A stretch of DNA of 64,000 nucleotides, from contig OZ316893.1 in the NCBI GenBank assembly GCA_973895155.1, positions 14,694,001-14,758,000 on the forward strand, written 5' to 3'. The notes under the pieces are model-generated. The model was given only the letters and a program-made list of their open reading frames with translations. It was not told the origin of the DNA and ran no database searches. The first letter of the stretch is position 1. Every line of letters begins with the position of its first letter. Origin of the DNA: Marsupella aquatica. Its lineage: Eukaryota; Marchantiophyta. The position numbers and the translations under genes are program-made. Below are positions 11,206-20,923 of the stretch, piece by piece.

Positions 11206-12578
11206 ATGAGATCATTTTTGAGTTGTGGTAACTACACATCAAACAACAGCAGCTCCATACATAGAAGCAACAACACCCCTTGGGAATCACTCGTTGTATT
11301 ATTAGAAGGGGATGTGAACAAATGAAGGTTATTTTTAATCTTGTCGGCTAATAATTATAATTAACACTTATACTAAAAACATTAAAAAATTCAATTTTGA
11401 TAGCAAAAATTATTATTTGTTTAGCAAGGTATTTAAAAACTTGTCAATGTTGTGTAATAAATAATAAAAGGGTTTTTGAATTGAATTTATTTTGGAATTG
11501 AATTTTTTGAATTTAATGTATTTGTTTTCACATGATTTAGTGGTTTTTACACTAATTTATTTCAAAGAAAATAACACTAACTAATATAAAAGAACAATTA
11601 GATTTATTGTGGTGAAAAAGCTCGATGCATAGAAGCAATAACACCAAGTAATATAAGAAAACAATTAGGTTCATTGTGGTGGAAAATGAGTTCCAACTGT
11701 GGGCACTTGCCAAGTAGCACACTACACCCTATGCTCCAGCATTATCTCCAATTACCGCCAGACATCCTTTTCCTGTCATGGACTCATGGTAAGTAACTCC
11801 ATTGTGGTCTACTGAGAATAATGAGAGGGCATACCAACAATGCAAACAGGCACTGAACCTTGGACGTGGTGCGATCAGCACCCTGACTGCTAGTGATGGT
11901 GGCAGCACCTCATTCAGCATTATACTATCATCATCTTGACCTGCTGATGATGGTGGCGGCTCCCTTACTACCATTTTAACATAGTTGTGACCAGGTTTTG
12001 TAAAATTATTTTAACTTGCTTCTAGACTGTTGTGGGTGACCAATTTCACTTTAGCCAAAAAAATTATCAGTCTACTTTTGAGGCTAAAAAGAAATCTCAA
12101 TGTATTTTTGAATGGTATTCAGCTGATACCTAGCCAGAACATGTGCTCAGGGCCAAGTTCAACTGAAAACACTATTTTACACTATTTTCCGAGTCAATTT
12201 CAGTCTGGAATTTAGTTTCCTTGCCATTTCCTGAAACTGCCCACATAGTTTTCCAGCCCACCTTCTTTGAAACTTCACATTTTTGCAGCACCAAATAATA
12301 ACCAATTGTTTTTTTGGGTGATCCTAAATACCACTACGCTACTCTCTGGTTACAGTTCCCTTCAGGGTGGACTCCTTCAAGTCTAGCTGACTTGACCATT
12401 GACCTGATCAGACAACACCAACCCAGAACTTTGGGGGCAGGGTCTTGTTTACTTGGTCCTTCCCCTCAAAACTATCAAGATCAGCCTGGCCTTGTGTGCG
12501 TCAGGAGGTAGGGGATGGTTGGGTTGGTGTCCTCTTGGGGGGAGGGGGGATTCACTAAGTGTAATTCCTACAAGTTTT
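11206..12578. other. AT-rich spacer, no gene recognised
   Basis: The first part is strongly AT-rich and low in complexity. A minus-strand frame at 11729-11974 has no recognisable motif. Two related sentences near 11575-11610 and 11635-11670 ('ACACTAACTAATATAA' and 'ACACCAAGTAATATAA') suggest a small duplication. Confidence 0.4.
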
Positions 12579-12966
12579 CTACACTGTTCACCTTAATTAG
12601 TGTGACTAACACTAATTCGAGAGCGCCCATTTTCAGGGTCTACTCGTGAATTAGTGTTAGTCACACTAATTTTGTGCTAACATTATATTCGCGCACATGA
12701 ATTAGTGTTACTATGGTCTTAAAAGTGGCAAAATACAAAGGAAAAAACTATTTTAAAAAATCCACAACAATTAGTGTTACTTTGGACTAGAGATCATCCG
12801 TTTTTTACAAGCAATTTAAACTAAACTGAAAAAAATTCATTTTGAAAACCGATAAAAATTAGTGTTACTTGGACTCAAAATCATTTTTACCAAAATTAGT
12901 GTTAGTAACACTAATTTTGTACTAACACTAATTCTTGCATAACACTAATTACGGTGAACAGTGTAG
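12579..12966. mobile_element. MITE with 24-bp inverted ends, copy 1 (388 bp)
   Basis: The element begins CTACACTGTTCACC and ends GGTGAACAGTGTAG; the terminal inverted repeats extend for about 24 bp with one mismatch. It encodes nothing. The interior is packed with the motif AATTAGTGT in both orientations, the kind of subterminal repetition expected of transposase-binding sites. A diverged copy lies at 25578-25949. Reading the ends as TA-CACTG...CAGTG-TA would fit a Tc1/mariner-type TA duplication, but the C/G symmetry outside the TA leaves the true boundary open. Confidence 0.85.
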
Positions 12967-14149
12967 TTGAACCCCAAGCAGATTGCCAGCAACGATATTG
13001 GGTACACACTCTCTGCTTCATTTCCCCTAAGTACCCTCACTCACTTCTATTTCTTTGGCCAAAAGCTCTTGCCTGAAAACATCATGCTTACCTGACTTGC
13101 AACGAAGGTTCCATTTTGAGATGAACTTCAATAAATACAAAGTCCATTAATGAAGGAGCCAAGGTTTGGAAACTCTGCCATAGGCATAAAACAGTACTCC
13201 ACATCAGCATTTGCTTGGGTCAGCTGCCTGATTTGTAGACACAAGCTATATTTAAGTGAAGCCAACTGTAGCCATTTATACTCATTATAAGGTCCAGATA
13301 CTATCTCAGAGGGAATCAAAATAAGAAGTGAACTCTCTTGTAAAGTGACCCTAAGAAGAATTGGGCTTCCAACCTTCCAAAGAGATGCGAAATTCTCCAT
13401 TTCAATTGGCAACCTGGATTTTGTGTGTGGACAAGGAATCAATGTTCCTCCTTGCTTGAAGAAGAACCAATATTGAGGAGAATCCAAGTATTTGGTACTA
13501 CATTTTCTTGTCTGGAGTTATTAACTCATTGACATAGATGGATCAAAATAAATAAATCATTGCTGAATGATTCTGACTTTTCAGTTACAATATTCTTTTG
13601 GAGAGGTATTAATATTTATTTAAAAAAATCCTATCAAACAAGATATTAATTACTGAAGTGGCTCAAACATTATAGAGAAAGAAACTATATTCCCAAGAAA
13701 GTTAGACTTCAATTGGAGCTCACGCACATTACGCCCAATTACTGTAGTTCTTTTCTAATGTTTCAAAGGTTGCGACACCCAACCTTGCCAACAACCCTCC
13801 AAGAACAATATGCTGCACTGACTCTCGCTAAGCCTCATTGCAAGCAAAACAAACACTAATGTGTATGTCCCTTATCTTTCCTTCTTGCCTGTCTTAACAT
13901 TGTCCTTTTTCCTGTCTTTGATGCTCTTGTTTTTGTTTCCCCCTCCCTTGCTTTGATGCGTTTAGTTGCTGGTGTAACCTTTGTCTGTTTGTCTTTGCCC
14001 TCTGTGTTGTTTTCTATTACTTAGGTGCTTTGAGGGCTGTCGTTACTTATAGTGACTGACAATATGGATGCACATTGATGCAGCCATTCCCCGACCCTGA
14101 CATTGATATATAAATTACAAGCTGTGAATGAAGCCAGATGTGGAACAGA
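12967..14149. other. Spacer, no gene recognised
   Basis: A 119-codon minus-strand frame (13128-13487) has no recognised motif, and no splice-consistent partner exon was found. Confidence 0.35.
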
Positions 14150-14260
14150 TGTTGGGCTACTGGTAGAGCAGCGGAGTGGGGCCAAGCATATGTGAATTTC
14201 AAATCTGGTAAGCCACAAGCTTCTTTCAACATACCCCCCCCCCACACACACACACAATGT
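14150..14260 (+). repeat. Possible SINE-like fragment with C-run and CA repeat
   Basis: CTGGTAGAGCAGCGG resembles the A box of a tRNA-type promoter, and TTTCAAATCTGG about 30 bp downstream is a weak B box. A run of C (14234-14243) and a short CA repeat follow. The tRNA likeness is partial, and this does not fold as a functional tRNA. Confidence 0.25.
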
Positions 14261-14589
14261 GGGGGTTAATTCATTTTGACACTAAGAAAATTCACGAAAG
14301 CTAACCTTTTGCAGGCAGGAGACGAAGAGGTCGGGGTTGCAGGCAGGACGTGACCGAGGCTTGCTGATGAACTTCAATATTATCCTTCGCACTGAATTTG
14401 CCTTTTACGAATTGCTGGTGTCCTGTCTCCTCTATGACTGCACCGGCATGTACTTCCTATTAGTTGGCAAAAAATGTCATCCAATTTAGAAAAATGGCAT
14501 TGAACTACCTCAGGCACCCTGTAAAACAAGTTACTGATATAAATGGATTGTGTGATAATTATTTTAAAAACTTTATTTCTTGATGTATA

Positions 14590-14932
14590 TGTTGAGCATA
14601 GACAAAAATTGCAACGGTAAGCACATGACACATCCAACGCGCAAGTAGTCAACACAAGAGATACGTGGTTCACCTCCTCGAGACTACGTCCACGGGAACA
14701 CACAAGAGAGCTTCACTGAACTCTAAGCCCGCCGGCTAAACCAAGTCTCCAAAGTGTAAGCTCTCCTCATCTCTCAAGTGACTCTGTTACAATGAGCCTA
14801 AGTTTCACTTATCCAAGCAAACATCGTTTGGCATATAGTGTGCATCCTAGTTAACCTAACCACGTCTACGACTATGGTTAGCCTAACTACGGTTACATGT
14901 CATAACCCTAGACCTTGAGTAAATACCTAACT
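14590..14932 (-). mobile_element. Solo LTR of the copia family (343 bp)
   Basis: The reverse complement of this interval aligns along its length with the LTR at 1409-1754, including the TTCCCGTGGACGTAG block and the GCTCAACA end. It is flanked by the identical 5-bp sequence GTATA (14585-14589 and 14933-14937), the target duplication size expected for copia. No internal element sequence adjoins it. It is therefore a solo LTR, normally left by recombination between the two LTRs of a full element. Confidence 0.85.
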
Positions 14933-14937
14933 GTATA

Positions 14938-16377
14938 CCCTGTTGAGATCTATTAGTGTATTCTGATTTTGTGTGACTACATCTTTTGATTTTGTGTGAC
15001 TTTATCATCTTATGAAACTGAAGCATCTATATATAGCATGTTCATCCTGGAATATCTTTTTTTGTCTTGTAGTGTAGTCATTCATTTAATTTTATTTATG
15101 ATAAAAGAAGAGGGTAGATGTAAAATACATATTAAGAAAATAATATCCTATAATTAAGAGTGAATGAGAGAATACATAAAACCATAAATATACATGCAAC
15201 GAAAAACACATAATGACCAAGGAAAGTACTGAGGTACTCAAGAGTTGTGCACGTAAGGTACCTATTTCACTTGCTTCTAAGTAATGACAATCAACTCCTT
15301 TAAAACCATAAATTTTGTAAAGGAAACCATTAGGGGACTTAGTACACCACATGTGCACATGGTTCAAATCATTCTCACTCTCATGGTAAAAGATAAAATT
15401 CACTAAAAGGGATTGAAAAGGAAAAATTAAACAGTTATGAGGGGAGCCAAAATAAATTCAAAATAGTCTAAGTTAACTAAAATTAAAAGGGGTCCAAAAG
15501 TTAATTCAAAATCTAATTAATACAAATGATTCATCTTGTTAAGGCACATTAAAACCTAAATAACCCAAAATCTGCATAAGACAAAATATGAAAGTTAGAT
15601 TCACCATATAGGAGTGTCAATTATGAAACTGAAGCTTCTATATATAGAGGGCAACATCTGACAAGGTGCTCAAATGGACCACCCAAACCCACATGGACCA
15701 CTCTAACACATTGCTTCTTACTCAATAGCAACTTTTCCTGGTACGAAGGCTCTTTGTGTGAGTGCTACTTTTTACTCAATGGCACATTTCCAGTACTCAT
15801 CTCTTTGGGTGTCCAAAAGTGCTTAGTGGCCTGGACTTTTTCCCTCCATTGGTTCCAATAAAATGTAACTTAGATTTCCAATGAAAAAGTGAAAAGCTTT
15901 TTTTTCTCGATTGGTTGAAATATATTGTATCTTAGATTTCCAATCCAAAAAGTGCACAGTGCTCAGTTGGTCGGAGTCTTTAATTAGGTCAGACATTGTG
16001 GTCCATTGGAGCATCTACTGCTGTATTGGGGCCAAAAGTTGTTATGAAGAATCACAGCCAAACAATTGCACCATTTATTTCATGTGTATTATGCTTTGTT
16101 TTGGCCTTGGAATAGTTACATTGAATCCTAAACATTACAAGATCAACAGGTGGCGAGAGGGTAATCCAAAAGAACAAACCCCATGGAACCCTTGCCCCTC
16201 CATAGCAACTGATGGAAAAGGGAAAGCGAGATGACCTAGCAGTAGAGGGGCAGACAAAGTACCACAATATGAAAGCAAAAATAAAGTTTAGGAGGGGAAA
16301 CATGCCTTGTTCTCCTTTGTCTCAAATGGCTTACTTCACTCATCTAGGGTGAGGCAAACTCCAATATAGTAAAACAA
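14938..16377. other. Spacer with short duplications, no gene
   Basis: An 'ATGAAACTGAAGC(A/T)TCTATATATAG' sentence occurs near 15011 and 15623. A block around 'CTTAGATTTCCAAT' is duplicated near 15849 and 15909. No coding sequence is supported. The right end is the insertion site of the MULE. Confidence 0.45.
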
Positions 16378-16386
16378 ATTAGAAAC
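16378..16386. repeat. Left target-site duplication of the MULE
   Basis: ATTAGAAAC directly precedes the left terminal inverted repeat and is repeated exactly at 25363-25371. A 9-bp duplication is the hallmark of Mutator-type insertion. Confidence 0.9.
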
Positions 16387-16465
16387 GAGAGATATACTTA
16401 GTGGACCTCCAAATGCAACTTTCTCTCTTAATGGACCAAAAGTTTCCCACGCCCTCCCAATGGAC
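16387..16465. repeat. Left terminal inverted repeat of the MULE
   Basis: It starts GAGAGATATACTTAGTGGAC and runs for about 79 bp. It matches the reverse complement of 25284-25362 at all but about two positions. Part of the pattern ('CTCCCAATGGACC') recurs just inside, near 16485. Confidence 0.92.
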
Positions 16466-16864
16466 CCCAAAGTTTAGATTCTCTCCCAATGGACCTCCGG
16501 GCCCACTCCGTACAGGCATGTTCTTATGAAACAGCTTACCATGCAGTTCGAGTCCACTACATACCCTCTGGAAACCGTGGTTGGTCATGTGTAGTCGGCC
16601 GTCAATAACGTCGCAGTCCACAAGCGTTGTAGCCCTGGTGGCAATCGAGCTCCGCTCAGCACCATGGCAGTTTTTGTGAATACAGTATGACTATTGTATT
16701 CAAAACAATAATTGAACGAGTTTGCGGTGGCATTGGAGCCTTCGTGCCCGGCCTCACAAGATTTCAGAATACATTGTCACTTTAGTGTTCAAGATACAAA
16801 GGAAATAGTTTATTGGAGCTTGCAACAGCCGGCAAGCCGTACCTCCCCGAACCTCCTTGCTTTT

Positions 16865-19800
16865 ATGAAGACATTGTCCATAATGTGTACAAATCTTAAA
16901 GGAATAATTTTCAAAATTCAAATGTGCCCGCCCTTTATGGAACCCTTTCGGAACCTGTTTTGTTGTCATTTGGTTTGTTTTGTTGTCATTTGTCACCCTA
17001 AACTCAACACCTCTCGTCCCGCCAAGAAACCACGGAAATGCAGCAGCAGCAGTGGTAAGAAGACGGAAGGTGCGTCATGGATTCGATTGCGGTCGACTGC
17101 CAAGCTAAGATGGCAAATGACGAAGCAGCGCAAAAAGAATCAACTGAAGGTGGACTATTGCGTTTCAGTTCTAGGGAAGAAGGAGCCATCGGTTCCATCG
17201 AAATCGGTGCTTGTTCGTCTCATTAAGGTCTACCACATTCGTTCGAAGGAGAAGAGTGGCTGGGGCTGCTTGGTAGACGACAGTTTCTTTGAGATGTTAC
17301 AGGAGCATGTCAGCTCTGCTCCTATCACCAATGCTGTGTATCACTGGGCCGAGCATGTGCTGCAATTGCCTGCTCAGTTGCCTGTGGATCGAAAGTTGCA
17401 TGCTTTGCAGGTTGATTGTCGACTATTACAGGTACTTTTTCCGCTGAGAGATGTCCCTGCCCAGTCTGTCCAACCTTCAACAAGTGAGGAGAGTAGAGAA
17501 CTCATTGTTGCAGACGCCTTGGAGTTTTTGAGGAAGAAAAGGGAAAGTCTATTGTGGAAAGTACGTCGGAGCAAAAGAAATTGATTTTGACCATGCCTAT
17601 CCAGACTATGTGAAGTGGAAAAAGGAGTAGAAGCATCTGTCAATTGCCACAGCCGGTCGGAATTGTGTGAAAGATTACACAGGTGATGGCATGTCACAAG
17701 AAGAAGTAGAGGCAGCGGTACGTAACACAATCATTTTACTTACCTTTGCATTGTTGTGTATACTTCGCGCACAATGTTTACACCAGTTTTCATATTGCAG
17801 GCTGGAGTTCACGAAGTGTGGGTTGATACCTCAGATGAGGAGGGGTACGAGCCCACCCCTGACAAGTGGGGATTAGATTATCATGAGTCCTCTCATGAAG
17901 AAGACGCAGCAGAGGTATAGTTCCTCTTCCCCTTCTGCCAATGATTTTTTCTGAATCTGCAGAGTTTGACAACATTGACCGGAATGTCTACGAAACTTCA
18001 GGTTACTTTGAATGACGAAGCTGAAGCCAAAGAATTAGGGAAGAAAGGAAAGCCACGCAGGAAGCCAAACAAACTCAAGAAGCAACCTCCACAGAAAATT
18101 ACGCCTCCTGTTGACACTCAGGAAGCCGATGAGGTAAAATTTGCACTTCCAATGTAATTATCCCATTTGTATACCGTGATATCAATGTATGCACGAGTGT
18201 ATGCACGATGGTTTAGTGCTCTTAGCCCGAGTATTGCTTTTTCAGGTTCCTCCCAACAAAGGAGCCGAAGCCAACCAATCAAAGCGGAAAACAAAAAGAA
18301 CCAAGAAATCTATAGAGCCACCACCGAACGGCAACACCACCCTTCCCGTAGATTCTCAGCAAGCTGACCAGGTAACGTTTACAGATGAAAGTTCTTTGCA
18401 ACATGTGTAAACAGTGTGGAGAACGTTTCTTGTTTTATCAACACTGCAAGTTCAAGAGTAGGACATTATGTTGAATACCATGATGTTAATGTATACTCAC
18501 TGTTTGAATGCGCCTGTACCCTGAGTACTGCATTTTAGGTTCCTGAATCCCATGAAGGACCTACACCCGAACAATCTGTAGAGCCACCACCGAACGGCAA
18601 CACCACCCTTCCCATAGATTCTCAGCAAGCTGACCAGGTAATGTTTACAGATGAAAGTTCTTTGCAATATCTGTAAATAGTGTGGAGAACATTTCCTGTT
18701 TTATCAACACTGCAAGTTCAAGAGTAGGACACCAATGTTATGTTGTATACCATGATGTTAATGTATACTTACTGTTTGAATGTGCCTATACTCCGAGTAC
18801 TGCATTTTAGGTTTTTGAATCCCATGAAGGACCAACACCCAAACAATCTGTAGAGCCACCACCGAACGGCAACACCACCCTTCCCGTAGATTCTCAGCAA
18901 GCTGACCAGGTAACGTTTATAGATGAAAGTTCTTTGCAACATCTGTAAACAATGTGGAGAACGTTTCCTGTTTTATCAACACTGCAAGTTCAAGAGTAGG
19001 ACACCAATGTTATGTTGTATACCATGATGTTAATGTATACTTACTATTTGAATGTGCCTGTACTCCGAGTACTGCATTTTAGGTTCCTGAATCCCATGAG
19101 GGACCTACACCCGAACAATCTAAGAGGAAATCAAAGAGAACCAAGAAATCTGTACAACCACAGAAGCCCGCGCCTGAGGTAAGTGTGTTTTCAATAGGCC
19201 AAGGAGGAACATTCCAGGGTAGACAGTGGTAAAAATGTATTCTATGTGTACTTATTTGATTTAAACATGCAATCACCTTAGTTTGCAATGACAGGGACCA
19301 AAGGAAGGGGAGCAAGCAACGGCACCCCCGGAGACAGAAAAAAGTGAACCTAGACGTTCAAAGAGGAAGCAAACAACTGCTCCCACCGAAGAGAAAATTG
19401 CCCAAACAAAAAGAAAGACCAGAACTAAACCAAGGTAAGTACAAATCATTGTGTACTATGTGGCCATATTGTATAGGGACTAAACACAGGATTCGCTTGA
19501 TACTGATTTCAGCCTTACAATTGCAGGATTCATCTAAACAAGTCCAGGATGTCAATGCACACCCAGCACCAGAGGGAGGCAACACTATTGAAACTCAGGG
19601 TACCGCCCTTCCACCGAATGTGTCTGCAATCCCATCAGGAGAGATGACTGCACCGGTAGGGAGCACACCTTTTGTAATTGACTTTGGTGGCATGATTGAT
19701 TGGTAAGATGTGTTTCTTTGCTGATTTCTTTCATATGTGAATTTGCAGGAGTACCAGAAACCACCTGATGTGCAACCAGACCCATATGCAAGTAGACGTC

Positions 19801-20009
19801 AGAGAAAATTGACAGTTCGTGGGCCATTGGGCAAGGCGCAAAGTGAATTTGTAATCCCGGGGTCTGTACCACAAGAGGTCACTGTGCAGGAGGACGATAT
19901 TTTGGATTCCTTGCACGCATCACAAATTCTCCAAAACTGTAGCCAGGCTGATGTTACCTCTTTTCACAAGGCAATCGATAAAATGATTAGTAATGTGGAT
20001 GAAGTTTAG
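16865..20009 (+). CDS. Unrecognised MULE accessory gene, about 10 exons
   Basis: The function is unknown. The first exon (possibly from ATG 16865; coding-like from about 17010) holds a basic stretch and 'SGWGCLVDDSFFEMLQ'. It ends at 17717, but needs a shift to another frame near 17530-17550 and crosses a TAG near 17628, so it may be damaged. The later exons 17801-17914, 17963-18133, 18246-18371, 18539-18637, 18811-18909, 19083-19178, 19295-19434, 19527-19655 and 19749-20009 have clean GT-AG borders and are nearly all in phase 0. The joint 19434/19527 does not keep phase as read. The encoded tail is rich in Pro, Lys, Glu and Gln with repeated 'EPPPNGNTTLP' units, suggesting disorder and nuclear-type basic patches. 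By position it is comparable to mudrB or VANDAL accessory genes, but I see no homology to them. Confidence 0.6.
18311..19130 (+). repeat. Tandem exon-intron units, 272-bp period
   Basis: The exons starting at 18539, 18811 and 19083 are spaced exactly 272 bp apart. Each unit carries a 99-bp exon plus about 173 bp of intron (the third exon diverges after its start), and the 3' half of the exon ending at 18371 belongs to the same unit. Exons and introns are both highly similar, so whole exon-intron blocks were duplicated. Each full unit adds 33 residues in frame to the accessory protein. Confidence 0.9.
18745..18768. promoter_or_regulatory. Recurring TGATGTNAATGTATAC motif (representative)
   Basis: A near-palindromic sentence of about 24 bp, with a GTATAC-like box at each end and TGATGT(T/C)AATG between, occurs here. 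Variants occur near 18169, 18473, 19017, 24301, 24975 and 25079, all inside the MULE. Repeated short motifs within a transposon can be transposase-binding sites; that role is inferred. Confidence 0.4.
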
Positions 20010-20206
20010 GGTACAATTAGCAATATCCCAGGGATAGTCTAGGGTACCTACCCTGTTTTGTCACCAATGTGTTCATGATAATAAATATGAAATGTTCCTG
20101 CATTTCTTGCTCTCTTTCAAGACTATATAACATGATCTGTTCCAAAAATGGTCATAGTAGATCTGTGTCTGGGATACAATATTTATGTTGTATTCACATT
20201 TTCTCT

Positions 20207-20690
20207 GACTTTACGACGAAGACGCCCCACTGTCGAATCCTTCCCACTGACTAAGACGCCCCCCGTCGAAGCCCAAATGGACAAAACCTACGGAATTTGA
20301 ACACAGAAAACCCTTTTTCATGTATACGATTTGGACATTGTATTCAGATTTCACACTTGGAAAAAAAAATTGTCCCTCCGACTTTACGAACACGCCCTCC
20401 GCCAAAGCCTGCCCAAATGGACAAAACCTACGGAATTTGAACACAAAAAACCTTTTTTCATGTATACGATTTGGACATTGTATTCAGATTTCACACTTGG
20501 AAAAAAAATTTGTCCCTCTGACTTTACGAACGTGCCCTCCGCCGAAGTCTGCCCAAATGGACAAAACCTATGGAGTCTCAACATAGAAATACCTTTTTCA
20601 TGTATACACTTTGCACGTTGTATTCATAATTCACAGTTACAAAAAAATTCATTCACTTGAACTTTACAAAGACAGTCGGGCCTAAATGGA
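20207..20690. repeat. 140-bp tandem array between the two MULE genes
   Basis: Units of about 140 bp contain 'TTTCATGTATACGATTTGG' and 'GCCCAAATGGACAAAACCTA'; the unit starts lie near 20316, 20457 and 20597, with a partial copy before. The array lies between the convergent 3' ends of the accessory gene and the transposase. It may supply polyadenylation or termination signals, which is inference. Confidence 0.85.
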
Positions 20691-20923
20691 AAAAAAACAT
20701 GCCATATTCAACACTTTAATAATCATACAGCACATGCACCATGGAAGGCGTACTCAGACCTAACAATTGCAAATAAAAGGCTTCACTCCTCATTGGATGG
20801 AATACAACATCCACTTTGTAACAATTTGAACTCATTCAAGGTAGTGTTTAGGTCCATGCACAAATGTGCCCTACTACCATCTAACTTCCCAATATAGTGA
20901 ATAGTAGACTGTGATGTATATGT

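Noticed and set aside
13128-13487. 119-codon minus-strand frame
   Set aside because: No motif, no partner exons and AT-rich spacer context.
14150-14260. Possible tRNA gene
   Set aside because: A- and B-box-like words are present, but the acceptor stem and anticodon arm do not form. It is kept only as a weak SINE candidate.
16712-17010. Upstream part of the 290-codon frame in the MULE
   Set aside because: It starts at TTG and has non-coding-looking composition. The real coding part seems to begin later, possibly at ATG 16865 or within the exon.
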